Position numbers and translations under genes: made by a program
In this document: positions 53,546 through 62,006 of the stretch, piece by piece
Layout: every line of letters starts with the position of its first letter
How positions within the stretch are numbered: the first letter of the stretch is position 1
NCBI RefSeq assembly: GCF_014697075.1
Contig: NZ_JACJRE010000005.1
Location: 186,001 to 250,000 of the forward strand
DNA from: Tolypothrix sp. FACHB-123
GTDB taxonomy: Bacteria; Cyanobacteriota; Cyanobacteriia; Cyanobacteriales; Nostocaceae
Direction: 5' to 3'
DNA length: 64,000 nt
The notes under the pieces: model-generated
Seen by the model: only the letters and a program-made list of their open reading frames with translations
What the model was told of the DNA's origin: nothing
The model's database searches: none

Positions 53546-53600
53546 TGTTGGCAACACATAAATTATTTTTTAGGGCACAACATTGTTTGTTGTGCCCTTA
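53536..53600 (+). repeat. Dispersed double-hairpin repeat, second copy (nagB 3' end)
   Basis: About 65 bp closely match 6134-6202: ATTAAAATAATGTT, then ACATAAATTATTTTT, then a GGGCACAAC (53573-53581) / GTTGTGCCC (53589-53597) stem. The repeat supplies the last codons and the TAA stop of nagB and lies between convergent genes. Confidence 0.8.
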
Positions 53601-53683
53601 TTTGTGCTATCTCCCTAATTTCCCGGACTAAAGTCGTGACAATAAACTAAAGTAATCTGCTAAATACCTCAGTGATTTGACTA

Positions 53684-53902
53684 TTAGTCAATCGCAATTT
53701 GTTGCGGCCCGGTAGCTTTACCATTATTAGCTTCTGTGGTAGCTGAGGTATAACTAGTTGCGCCTGTTTGCTTATCCAGCCAGCTTTTGACAGGATCGTC
53801 TGCAAGGTTCAGTCGAAACACACCGGAAAACAATCCACCCAAGAAAGAGACTGGATGCTGAGTAAATTCTTTAAAGATTGGTGACAATTCATCAATGAAC
53901 AT
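53684..53902 (-). CDS. Small conserved cyanobacterial protein
   Basis: A 72-residue protein: MFIDELSPIFKEFTQHPVSF, then LGGLFSGVFRLNLADDPVKS and a Thr/Ala-rich tail. Relatives with the FLGGFFSGV...LNLxxDPVxSWL pattern are, from memory, common in cyanobacteria and of unknown function. AGGAG eight bases before the ATG supports the start. Confidence 0.75.
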   Translation of the reverse strand: MFIDELSPIFKEFTQHPVSFLGGLFSGVFRLNLADDPVKSWLDKQTGATSYTSATTEANNGKATGPQQIAID

Positions 53903-54290
53903 TAATAGTCTCCTGGCAATGCCTTTGAAAATTATTACTTCTTCAGAGATCGTAACGTGGAAAATCAGAACGGGCTACTAGTAATAAAATATACAATTTT
54001 TTAGCTGATTGGTCTGGAAGAGGAATTATCAGCTAGATATTACCAAGAAATGCGATCGCACCCATCACCTAAAGCTGTTAAGTTATAATGGCTTAATTTA
54101 GTTAACAGATAACATTACCTCTGATGACTTTTCGTACTAAAGAAAACTGTAAACAACAGTTAATCGCACTCGCATTTTGGGAATTATAGATTATTCATAA
54201 CCTGTTCGCCAAGTTGAAGGTAATAGACTTAGTAATTGCTGTGATTAAATCCCTTAAAATTTCCAGATAATTCGTTAAAGGCACTTGCAG
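53903..54290. promoter_or_regulatory. Divergent region before the histidine kinase gene
   Basis: These 388 AT-rich bases carry one HIP1-like site (near 54052) and no accepted gene. A 21-codon frame at 54124 was not accepted. The promoters of both flanking genes should be here. Confidence 0.4.
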
Positions 54291-56381
54291 ATGATAAACC
54301 TTAAAAGACTAAAATTTTTGCAAAGCCTTCAACTTAAAATTTTATTTTTTACATTTGGCGCATCTTTGTTACCAGTTTTAGTTTTGATTAGTGTAGTTTG
54401 GCAATTATTAGAAAAACCACTCATTGAACTAGAAAAAACTCGACTTGACGATCAGGTTTTAGCTTTTCGGGGTTACTCCTCAGCAACAGAAAAGGGACTG
54501 AAAAATTTAATTTCTAGTTATGCTAATTGGAGTGATTTATACAATGCAGTTCAAAATCCAAATCCCGCCTGGATCAAAGAGGAAGTTTCCGAACAACTAT
54601 TATTCACAACTGATATTGATATAGTGAGAGTAATTAAATCCCAAAATGAAGAGATTATTGGTGAAGCTGGAAGTAAGATATTAGCTCTTCCCTTAGTACA
54701 ACAAAAGATTCAGGATTTAAAAAATAGAACTAAATTATCTCAGGATTTAATTGATACAGGTAAACAAGAACTAGTATTGTTAGCAGGCTCACCAATTTAT
54801 CGCAGTGATGGAACCGGAAAACCTGCTGGAACTTTAATTGCAGGACAGTTACTCGATCGAGTATGGTTAACACAATTTTTAAATTATTCCCAACCGACGA
54901 CAAGAGTAGAAATTATTGCTTTAAATGGTCAGCGTTTTGTTTCTAGTAATTCTGATGGAAAATCAGACATTTGGGAAAAAAATTATTTCTCCGTAAAAAT
55001 TTTACCTAGTATTTATAAAAAATGCTCAGTTTATCATATTCAGCCAGAACTAGGATTAAATACAATCTATGCTCCCCTCTATTCTGGTAATCAACCTATC
55101 GCCATTATCAAGCTTCAAATTGTAGCCAAATACTTTCAAGAAGCTAAGCTAACTCTTACCCGCTTAATTGTTCTGGTGTTAACTTTAGTGTTGCTATTGT
55201 CTATATTAATTGCTCATTTTCTGGCTAAACAAATTAGTAACCCTATTATTCAACTTGCAAAGCGGAGTAAAACTTTAGCAGCAGGAGATTTAAATAGTCC
55301 TATCCCTGGTGTTGAAAATGGTGGTGAAATTGGTCAGTTAGCTAATGCTTACCAAGAAATGGCTTACTCTCTTTCAACCTTAATCAACAATTTAGAAAAA
55401 TTGGTAGCGCAACGTACCCACGAATTAGAATTAGCTCGTCAAACATTAGAAGAACGAGTTCAAGAACGAACATTAGAACTATTACAAAAAAACCAGGAAC
55501 TAGAAATTAAAACGGAGCAGTTGCATACAGCTTTATATAATTTAAAAATGGCTGAATCCCAATTAATTCAAACCGAAAAAATGTCTTCACTGGGTAATTT
55601 AGTTGCTGGTATTGCTCACGAAATTAATAATCCAATTAATTTTATCTACGCTAATATCACCTACATAGAGAACTATACTCAAGATTTATTTAATCTCATC
55701 CATCAATATCAGCAACGCTATGCAGATCCAGAAATTCAAATTTATGCAGAAAAAATTGAACTGGATTACTTAATTAAAGATTTACCTAAACTAATAGCTT
55801 CTATGGACACAGGTGCAACTCGGATTAAAGATATTATTTCTTCTCTGAGAAATTTTTCTCGTCATGATGAAGCTGAGATAAAAAAGGTTAACCTTCATGA
55901 AGGAATTGATAGTACTTTAGTCTTGCTACAACATCGTCTCAATCCTCTGCATGATTCTCCCAAGATTCAAGTAATTAAAGAATACGATCATTTACCCCTA
56001 GTTGAATGTTATTCTCGCCAAATAAATCAAGTATTTATGCATATCTTAGTCAATGCAATAGATGCGATTGAATTACATAAAGAGCAAGTTGATAAAAAAA
56101 TTATTATTCAAACTAAAAATCATCAAAATCAAAGCGTAACTATTAAAATTATAGATAATGGCATAGGTATTGATGAGCAAAATATTTCCCAAATATTTGA
56201 TCCATTTTTTACTACCAAATCCGTTGGACAGGGTACTGGTTTAGGTTTAACTGTATGCTATCAAATTATTCAAAAGCACCAAGGCAATATTCAAATTAAT
56301 TCTCAATTAAAGCAGGGTACACAAGTGATTATTCAACTACCATCTTTGCTGCAAAATAATATTGTCGATGGTGCTAGCTAA
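54291..56381 (+). CDS. CHASE4-HAMP sensor histidine kinase
   Basis: A 696-residue membrane kinase. The first membrane helix lies at about 14-38 and the CHASE4-type periplasmic sensor at about 40-285 (ISSYANWSDLYNAVQNPNPA near 75). The second helix is at about 290-310, followed by HAMP, a coiled coil (VAQRTHELELARQTLEERVQ) and the kinase core. The H box is GIAHEINNPINF with His near residue 442; N box HILVNAIDAIE, G1 IIDNGIGID, F IFDPFFTTK and G2 GTGLGLTVCYQII complete the ATP-binding domain. The H-box/N-box type is the HisKA subgroup frequent in Nostoc. No response regulator is adjacent, so it is an orphan kinase. The ATG at 54291 is preferred to the TTG six bases upstream. Confidence 0.88.
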   Translation: MINLKRLKFLQSLQLKILFFTFGASLLPVLVLISVVWQLLEKPLIELEKTRLDDQVLAFRGYSSATEKGLKNLISSYANWSDLYNAVQNPNPAWIKEEVSEQLLFTTDIDIVRVIKSQNEEIIGEAGSKILALPLVQQKIQDLKNRTKLSQDLIDTGKQELVLLAGSPIYRSDGTGKPAGTLIAGQLLDRVWLTQFLNYSQPTTRVEIIALNGQRFVSSNSDGKSDIWEKNYFSVKILPSIYKKCSVYHIQPELGLNTIYAPLYSGNQPIAIIKLQIVAKYFQEAKLTLTRLIVLVLTLVLLLSILIAHFLAKQISNPIIQLAKRSKTLAAGDLNSPIPGVENGGEIGQLANAYQEMAYSLSTLINNLEKLVAQRTHELELARQTLEERVQERTLELLQKNQELEIKTEQLHTALYNLKMAESQLIQTEKMSSLGNLVAGIAHEINNPINFIYANITYIENYTQDLFNLIHQYQQRYADPEIQIYAEKIELDYLIKDLPKLIASMDTGATRIKDIISSLRNFSRHDEAEIKKVNLHEGIDSTLVLLQHRLNPLHDSPKIQVIKEYDHLPLVECYSRQINQVFMHILVNAIDAIELHKEQVDKKIIIQTKNHQNQSVTIKIIDNGIGIDEQNISQIFDPFFTTKSVGQGTGLGLTVCYQIIQKHQGNIQINSQLKQGTQVIIQLPSLLQNNIVDGAS

Positions 56382-56396
56382 AAAACTATGAAAAAA

Positions 56397-56426
56397 AGCA
56401 GTGGTTAAATTTTTAACCCCACTGCT
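56397..56426. terminator. Hairpin between convergent kinase and nrdJ genes
   Basis: AGCAGTGG-TTAA pairs with TTAA-CC-CCACTGCT, giving a 12-bp stem with a 2-base bulge. It lies 16 bases after the kinase stop and 33 bases from the nrdJ stop and can serve both. Confidence 0.65.
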
Positions 56427-56458
56427 CATTGATTATACAAAGTGAATTTTGTTAATCC

Positions 56459-58780
56459 TTAGTTATTACTTATTTCACCTGATGAAGTTGGTTGCTGTTC
56501 GGGAAACATACATTTATCAGAGTCGCAACCAGAAGGGCCAGCTTCAGCTAATTCACCTAAATCATAGCGACTGAGAACTGCACAGAAATCATCTGTAATT
56601 CGTCGTGCTTTTACTTCTTGATTTAATCGTTCATAGGTGACTTTATCTATTGGTTCAAAGGGTAAACGTGGGAATGATTGCAAATCATCAAACCGAGCGA
56701 GAAGCGCTGCGGAAATATATCCTTCATCATTCTGAATTGCTTCGTAAATACGCTGTCCGAGAATCTCAACTTCATCAGAACGTAGTTCTAAAGTTGCAGA
56801 AGTATTGTGAGTGACATAATGCTTCTGAACTTGCATCACAAAATCTAATTGAGCTAAAACAGAGAACTTAGAAACATCAATTTGATCGGCTCCTGGTAAA
56901 TCAGCCCAAGGTACAGCTACAGGGATTTCTACTAACCATTCGCTCACACGAGGATCGAAAGGATCGTTGAGTAAATTACCATGTTCATCTTTATCAGATT
57001 GAGAAGGAATGACATTGTAACCATAGTCAATACAAGCTAAGGCTACGGGGTCATTTTTGCGGAAAGTAATCCGGCGAATAAATCTTTGCGCTTTGGGGGG
57101 ATGCCAACCGGAGCTAGCACCTGTTAATAGTGCTTTAGTACCGCTAGGTTGAACGGTTGTACAGCGATTAGGGCGTTTGAGATGATGGCGATCGCAATAA
57201 TCCCAAACTACCCGATGTACAATATCTCTCCAGTAACTCAGATATTTCTCTTCTTGGCGCTTAAATGCCAATCCTTGTTCCGTAGCAGGTCTTCCCGCTT
57301 CCCACCACCGCAACCAATCAACACCAAAAGCATGAACAAAGAAATCAAATAAACCAGTGAAAGAAACCCCAACAATTGGGTCTAATTCCCGGCTTTTTTG
57401 ATAGCGAGGTTCGAGGAATTTATGGTTTAAAAGTGAGGCTACAGAAAGCGCCCCAGCCGTGAAAGCTTCCTCTTGTTCTTTGTAATTATTTGGGTCAAGT
57501 TGATTCAGATGAACTTCGGACAAATTGCAGTGAAAGTTACTACCAATAATTTCACCGCAAGGATTTAATCCGAACCTAGCTAAACGATGTTCTATCTCCT
57601 CAATATCCAGATGTGGATACTGTTCTTGCAACCAATCTTTTGCTTTTCCTTGTTCGTAAGCCTTCAAGAAATCAACTTTTAATGCTGATGTTGTTAGCAA
57701 ATCAATGTTAGATCTAGCGATCGCTTCGCCAGCCCATTGAATTGCGCCTTCGCCACTATAATATTGTTTGCGAACAGCATCAATGGATTCTTCTAATGTC
57801 GGCTTGCGGTGAAACACTCTGGTATGGTTCGCCATCCGGAGAGCATCACGCTCTGGATCTATTCGCCAATTACCTTCTGCATCTTGCTGCCATAAATTAT
57901 CTTTGGCTGTCGCGGCTAGTTGATCGTCAGATCTGAACTGCCTCATACCCGCGCTTCTTCGTATATTACCTGCAACAATTGTTACAGCTGCCTGATCGAT
58001 TAATAGACAGCATTCAACAGAGTTTAATTGTCTTCCTAAAGCTTTATTGAGAATAGATGCACAATTTTGATAAAGGATGGGCAATTTAACTGGATTAGCC
58101 ACCCCGCCAAAGCCATTCAAAGTTTCTCCAGCTTGACGCACATCACTAATATCAACAAATACTTGAACTTCTCCACTAAATCTCTCATCTGTAGAAAGTT
58201 CTAATAAGGTTTGATAAGATTCAACCCAACCTTCACGGCTATCGCCAACGTATATAGTAACTCGATCGCCCTCTATATAGATTTCTGTATACTCACGACG
58301 CTGTTGTTTGGGGGTAGCACCAATTTCGCCCTGTACGGTGACATGAAGGCGATTGCGGATTGGGGGCAGTTGATTAATATATCTTGGTTCGATGATGGCT
58401 CCAGTACCACAGCCCATCATCGCTAAATCCATCATTAATCCAAAAGCTTTCCAGTCTTGGAGGTTGGTAGAGGTGCAATTGTAAGCCCCAGAAAAGTTTT
58501 TCGGTTTGGCTATCCAATCGGTACCGCCAACCCATAACCAGCGGCCACTGGGTAGGGCTTTCATGTGACGCTGCATCTTGTCTAAAATGGCAACTTCTTC
58601 TTGGCTGAGTTTCCCCAATTCAACTAAGCCTTTGAGAGTGCGATCGCATACTTCATCCCAAGTTTCTCTCAAACCCGCCGGACTGCGGCGGCTATAGGTT
58701 CTAAAAAACACAGGATTAGCTGCGGGGGCAGTTTCTGGAAACTTTGCACTCTGGCGTTTTCTTTCAAGCTCTCGAACCAT
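56459..58780 (-). CDS. nrdJ: Adenosylcobalamin-dependent (class II) ribonucleoside-triphosphate reductase
   Basis: A 773-residue monomeric RTPR-type reductase. YNCTSTNLQDW (about 100-110) holds the first redox Cys. LNPCGEIIGSNFHCNLSEVH (about 405-424) holds the catalytic thiyl Cys, the Glu and the second redox Cys, in positions close to those of the Lactobacillus leichmannii enzyme. The C-terminal CDSDKC is the shuttle Cys pair. It makes dNTPs from NTPs with vitamin B12. No intein is present. The frame continues 15 codons upstream, but MVRELERKRQ at 58780 is the family-like start. Its first 20 codons and its whole upstream region are duplicated at 59347-59591. Confidence 0.92.
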   Translation of the reverse strand: MVRELERKRQSAKFPETAPAANPVFFRTYSRRSPAGLRETWDEVCDRTLKGLVELGKLSQEEVAILDKMQRHMKALPSGRWLWVGGTDWIAKPKNFSGAYNCTSTNLQDWKAFGLMMDLAMMGCGTGAIIEPRYINQLPPIRNRLHVTVQGEIGATPKQQRREYTEIYIEGDRVTIYVGDSREGWVESYQTLLELSTDERFSGEVQVFVDISDVRQAGETLNGFGGVANPVKLPILYQNCASILNKALGRQLNSVECCLLIDQAAVTIVAGNIRRSAGMRQFRSDDQLAATAKDNLWQQDAEGNWRIDPERDALRMANHTRVFHRKPTLEESIDAVRKQYYSGEGAIQWAGEAIARSNIDLLTTSALKVDFLKAYEQGKAKDWLQEQYPHLDIEEIEHRLARFGLNPCGEIIGSNFHCNLSEVHLNQLDPNNYKEQEEAFTAGALSVASLLNHKFLEPRYQKSRELDPIVGVSFTGLFDFFVHAFGVDWLRWWEAGRPATEQGLAFKRQEEKYLSYWRDIVHRVVWDYCDRHHLKRPNRCTTVQPSGTKALLTGASSGWHPPKAQRFIRRITFRKNDPVALACIDYGYNVIPSQSDKDEHGNLLNDPFDPRVSEWLVEIPVAVPWADLPGADQIDVSKFSVLAQLDFVMQVQKHYVTHNTSATLELRSDEVEILGQRIYEAIQNDEGYISAALLARFDDLQSFPRLPFEPIDKVTYERLNQEVKARRITDDFCAVLSRYDLGELAEAGPSGCDSDKCMFPEQQPTSSGEISNN

Positions 58781-58959
58781 AAATCCAGTCTTGTTGCGTG
58801 CTAACAGATTAAGACTATAGACCAAGTAAATTTAGGATGAAAGATTGCCAAAAATGACAACTTACCCTTACTTAACAAGAGTACAAAGTGCAACATCCGT
58901 CGATAATGTATAATATTGTCTCTCTTGCCACAAAATGTCTCTTGCTCCCTGGCGAAGTG
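58715..58959. repeat. Direct repeat copy A: nrdJ start, control region and broken flavoprotein start
   Basis: About 245 bp, matching 59347-59591 with roughly nine substitutions and no net gap (constant offset 632). It holds the first 22 or so nrdJ codons, the divergent spacer and the first eight codons of the flavoprotein gene. After the repeat ends at 58959 the flavoprotein frame runs into unrelated sequence and stops at 58974-58976. Confidence 0.92.
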
Positions 58960-58976
58960 TTCATCCAGAGTGGTAA
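58935..58976 (+). pseudogene. Truncated duplicate start of the Npun_F5749-type flavoprotein gene
   Basis: ATG TCT CTT GCT CCC TGG gives MSLAPWRS, identical to the start of the intact gene at 59567, and then departs into VHPEW and a stop. It is a 13-codon leftover of the duplication. Confidence 0.85.
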
Positions 58977-59064
58977 TGAAAAAATAGCGGTTTGCGAGTA
59001 AGAAGTGCATTACACCGCTATATGGCTTGATAAAAGACACACAGGATTAAATTTAGCGATTATC

Positions 59065-59412
59065 CTACTTTCTAAGTTCGGGACGTAGTTCTTTGAGATT
59101 TTGTCTCAGATGCTCCAGTTTTTGACTGGATTCTTTTGTAATTTGAGTACAAAATTTTGTTGAAATTAACCCTATTGCAGTTGTGACGCTTCCCTCGCTT
59201 GCTCTACCAGAAATTACGAGAAATGCGCCAATTAAACCCATACCGACGGAAGCATAGATTGCTACCAAACTGAGGTTAAATGTTTGTTGTGCTTGGCGTA
59301 GATGTTCTTTTGAGACATCTAATACTATTTTCAAGTATGGATCGTCATTAACTGCGGGGGCAGTTTCTGGAAACTTTGCACTCTGGCGTTTTCTTTCAAG
59401 CTCTCGAACCAT
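59065..59412 (-). CDS. Chimeric two-helix membrane protein, TRADD-N-associated membrane domain-like, with NrdJ leader
   Basis: A 115-residue protein. Residues 1-20 (MVRELERKRQSAKFPETAPA) are identical to the NrdJ N-terminus. From residue 21 the sequence is unrelated to NrdJ: a helical DDPYLKIVLDVSKEHLRQAQ part, then two membrane helices (about LSLVAIYASVGMGLIGAFLV and SVTTAIGLISTKF) and a charged SSQKLEHLRQNLKELRPELR end. The QAxxxFxxSL...GAxLxxxG...xGISTK layout resembles the membrane domain found with TRADD-N and other conflict-system domains in cyanobacteria. No N-terminal effector or adaptor domain remains, so it may be the tail of a larger protein recaptured behind a copied nrdJ promoter. 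The domain assignment is from memory; the chimera is directly visible. Confidence 0.7.
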   Translation of the reverse strand: MVRELERKRQSAKFPETAPAVNDDPYLKIVLDVSKEHLRQAQQTFNLSLVAIYASVGMGLIGAFLVISGRASEGSVTTAIGLISTKFCTQITKESSQKLEHLRQNLKELRPELRK

Positions 59413-59591
59413 AAATCCAGTCTTGTTGCGTGCTAACAGATTAAGACTATAGACCAAGTACATTTAGGATGAAAGATTGGCAAAAATGACAACTTACCCT
59501 TGCTTAACAAGAGTACAAAATGCAACATCCAGCGATAATGTATAATATTGTCTTCCTTGCCACAAAATGTCTCTTGCTCCCTGGCGAAGTG
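59347..59591. repeat. Direct repeat copy B: copied nrdJ start, control region and intact flavoprotein start
   Basis: The second copy of the 245-bp repeat. On its left the nrdJ codons are fused to the membrane-protein frame; on its right it continues into the intact flavoprotein gene. It therefore carries a complete divergent control region with both start codons. Confidence 0.92.
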
Positions 59592-60154
59592 CGATCGCTC
59601 ATGCCCTCCATCAAAATCGCAGTCTGGCTTATGCCCGTTATGTGCAACTAGCAACAGTACGGGCAAATGGTATACCTGCCAATCGAACTATAGTTTTTCG
59701 TGGCTTTTTAGGAGATACCAACCAGCTAAAATTTATTACTGATTCTCGCAGTGAAAAAGCTGAACAAATACAGCAGCAACCTTGGGCAGAAGTCTGCTGG
59801 TACTTCCCCAATTCCAGAGAGCAATTTAGGATTACTGGTAGTTTAACTTTAGTTGAAAGCGATAATTCTCAACCAGAATTAGCATCAGCGCGTATTTCTA
59901 CTTGGCGAGAATTAAGCGACGCAGCGCGGATACAATTTGCTTGGCCTCATCCCAGTAAAGCGAGAAATAAAGATGAACAAGCTGCTTTTTCTCCTCCCCC
60001 ACCAGATCCCAGTCAGCCATTACCCAATTTTTGCTTACTCCTATTAGACCCTACACAAGTAGATCATTTAAAGTTACGTGGTGAACCACAAAATCGCTGG
60101 TTGTACCACCGCAATGACCAGCAGAAATGGTCTAGCGAAGAAATTAATCCGTGA
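59567..60154 (+). CDS. Npun_F5749-family FMN-dependent PPOX-type flavoprotein
   Basis: A 195-residue protein of the pyridoxamine-phosphate-oxidase-like split-barrel fold: SLAYARYVQLATVRANGIPA, RTIVFRGFLGDTNQLKFITD (about 44-63), then EQIQQQPWAEVCWYFPNSRE and an ending with DPTQVDHLKLRGEPQNRWLY. It matches the cyanobacterial Npun_F5749 family of FMN-binding PPOX proteins. The reaction is unknown; true PdxH is a different branch. In the original arrangement it was probably divergent from nrdJ and shared its control region. Confidence 0.8.
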   Translation: MSLAPWRSAIAHALHQNRSLAYARYVQLATVRANGIPANRTIVFRGFLGDTNQLKFITDSRSEKAEQIQQQPWAEVCWYFPNSREQFRITGSLTLVESDNSQPELASARISTWRELSDAARIQFAWPHPSKARNKDEQAAFSPPPPDPSQPLPNFCLLLLDPTQVDHLKLRGEPQNRWLYHRNDQQKWSSEEINP

Positions 60155-60210
60155 TTAGAGAGATGAGGAAAGGAGATAATTTACTGTTGACTGTTGACTG
60201 TTGACTGTCG

Positions 60211-60975
60211 CTAGATACCAGCACCATCTAAAAACTGCTGAATAGCTTTATCTCTGAGGTTGCACCAAGCTGTATCTTTTACTGGTTCTTCCTCATTTAC
60301 AGCTATATTACCTGCCAAGACAGGAGTTTGCTCTGATACATGGCTGGGCTGAAGGCGTTGTATTTGTTCTTCCAGTGCTTCAATCCGGTCTACTAAAGCA
60401 CGAATTACTTCGGCTTCTGAATCTGGTAGATTGTTGTGTTCTAGCGGTGCTACCCTAACTCCAGAACGATAGATAATGCGACCAGGTATACCAACGACTG
60501 TGCAATTAGAAGGAACATCTCTGAGGACAACCGATCCTGCACCAATGCGGACATTATTTCCTATTTGCAGATTACCTAATACTTTTGCGCCAGCACCAAC
60601 TACTACATTTTCACCCAAGGTAGGATGGCGTTTACCACTTTCTTTACCAGTACCCCCAAGGGTGACACCTTGATAAATTAGGGCATAGTCTCCCACGATC
60701 GCAGTTTCACCAATCACCACGCCCATACCGTGGTCGATAAATACTCCTCGTCCAATGACTGCACCAGGGTGAATTTCAATTCCCGTAAAAAATCGCGCAA
60801 TATGAGATATCAAACGGGGAATGAAAGGAATGCCAATTACATACAACCAGTGAGCCATTCGATGAAATAGCAAGGCTTGCAAACCTGGGTAGCAGAATAA
60901 TACTTCCAACCAGTTGCGGGCAGCGGGGTCACGTTCAAATATGATGCGAAAGTCGGTACGCAGTGTAGATAGCAC
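60211..60975 (-). CDS. cysE: Serine O-acetyltransferase
   Basis: A 254-residue protein. An N-terminal helical domain ([20 protein letters not shown]) is followed by a left-handed beta-helix of hexapeptide repeats. [20 protein letters not shown] holds the acetyl-CoA/serine site His, with [32 protein letters not shown] and [20 protein letters not shown] after it. It forms O-acetylserine, the precursor of cysteine. The C-terminal 70 residues are an extra coiled and acidic tail beyond the core. The start is GTG at 60975; no better ATG lies nearby. Confidence 0.92.
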   Translation of the reverse strand: MLSTLRTDFRIIFERDPAARNWLEVLFCYPGLQALLFHRMAHWLYVIGIPFIPRLISHIARFFTGIEIHPGAVIGRGVFIDHGMGVVIGETAIVGDYALIYQGVTLGGTGKESGKRHPTLGENVVVGAGAKVLGNLQIGNNVRIGAGSVVLRDVPSNCTVVGIPGRIIYRSGVRVAPLEHNNLPDSEAEVIRALVDRIEALEEQIQRLQPSHVSEQTPVLAGNIAVNEEEPVKDTAWCNLRDKAIQQFLDGAGI

Positions 60976-61056
60976 GAGATAGTACCCTCGGAAAGCAAAA
61001 TAAGCTACTTTCCCATATTATCGTTCGATGTGTTCCTCGTAACAAAGTTGAGATTT

Positions 61057-61098
61057 GGGCATGGGGCATGGGGCATGGGGCATTGGGCATTGGGCATC
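61057..61098. repeat. Heptanucleotide repeat (GGGCATG/GGGCATT) x6
   Basis: Three GGGCATG, two GGGCATT and one GGGCATC in phase, upstream of cysE. It is the longest GGGCATR array in this orientation apart from the one after carB. Confidence 0.9.
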
Positions 61099-61158
61099 AG
61101 TCACCAAGTCCATAGCTATTTTCGCCTGCTTCCTTTGTCCCCTCTGCTCCCTGCCTCT

Positions 61159-61650
61159 TTATGGCTGCTGCACTGTCACGGTGTAATTGTGCCTAGCTCC
61201 AGAATTAAATGTACCTACCCAAAGTTTATAGGTTCCACTTTTGAAGTTGCGATCGTCAATGCTGGCGTCTTTACTCTTACCGGTATCATCACCGCAACGA
61301 ATTGTTTCATCGTCTGGGCCTTTAATGAGTAAAGTAGTATCTTTTCCGCCAGTGTTAACTAAGATTTTGAGGCGAGGAAAGTCTTTTTCTAAAATTAGTA
61401 TGTGATCTGGTTTGGGATCGGCAAAGCCAATGCAAGCTTTTTTATCGCGATCGCGGTTACTAATCGCAGACAGGGAAAAAGAACCGCCTGTGTAACCTTC
61501 AACAACTCCTTTGGCTGGGTCAAACCCCGGAGACAGCTTGAGTGTGCCAAAGTTTGCTGGCTCTGCTATTACAGGTTGAGTCATAATAGCGGTAAATATA
61601 GCTAACAGCCAGCTAAATTGAGGCTTAAACCGGAGGCGACGAGATTTCAT
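61159..61650 (-). CDS. Exported cyanobacterial protein with a PPC-like beta domain
   Basis: A 163-residue protein. The signal peptide (about 1-30, basic start MKSRRLRFK, cleavage near VIA-EP) is followed by a compact beta domain: LSPGFDPAKGVVEGYTGGSF, LLIKGPDDETIRCGDDTGKS (about 104-123) and SGTYKLWVGTFNSGARHNYT (about 137-156). The GPDD...CGDD...DASI...GTYxxWVGT pattern recurs in many cyanobacterial exported proteins and resembles pre-peptidase C-terminal domains. Function unknown. Confidence 0.78.
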   Translation of the reverse strand: MKSRRLRFKPQFSWLLAIFTAIMTQPVIAEPANFGTLKLSPGFDPAKGVVEGYTGGSFSLSAISNRDRDKKACIGFADPKPDHILILEKDFPRLKILVNTGGKDTTLLIKGPDDETIRCGDDTGKSKDASIDDRNFKSGTYKLWVGTFNSGARHNYTVTVQQP

Positions 61651-62006
61651 AGTAGCCTGCCAATAATTAATTTTATAAGTAACTATATATACATATTGTA
61701 ATCAAAAAACCGTAATATTGACCAATTTGTGACACCTTGAAATCTGCCACAAGATAGAGTTGAAAAATTAGAAGATGTGGAGGTTAGAGGCTAGGGAGAT
61801 AAGGCGGATGAGGGAGAAGTAGAAAATCTGATTTTCATAACAGGCTTTTTGTGATTTATGACATGAGCATCAAGCGGGAAAAAGGTATATATCCTGACAG
61901 GAAAATCCCCTTAAAAATACCCCGATATCAAATACATACCGGGGCATCAATTTTACTAATAATTAAGTGGAATTATTAACAATATTGTGTAAACTTGTAG
62001 CCTGTT
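61651..62006. other. Intergenic region
   Basis: These 356 bp contain a CCCTARY-like fragment (GAGGTTAGAGGCTAGGG, about 61779-61795) and a CCCCG/CGGGG hairpin (about 61920-61945) that may end the transcript of the small Cys-rich gene. No gene is recognised. Confidence 0.4.

Noticed and set aside
56459-58825. Possible intein in the ribonucleotide reductase
   Set aside because: Cyanobacterial reductases often carry inteins, but here the catalytic motifs are spaced as in intein-free enzymes and the length is normal.
58801-59666. Two similar minus-strand frames ahead of nrdJ and its copy (79 and 77 codons)
   Set aside because: They match each other only because the 245-bp control region is duplicated; they have no independent coding signal.
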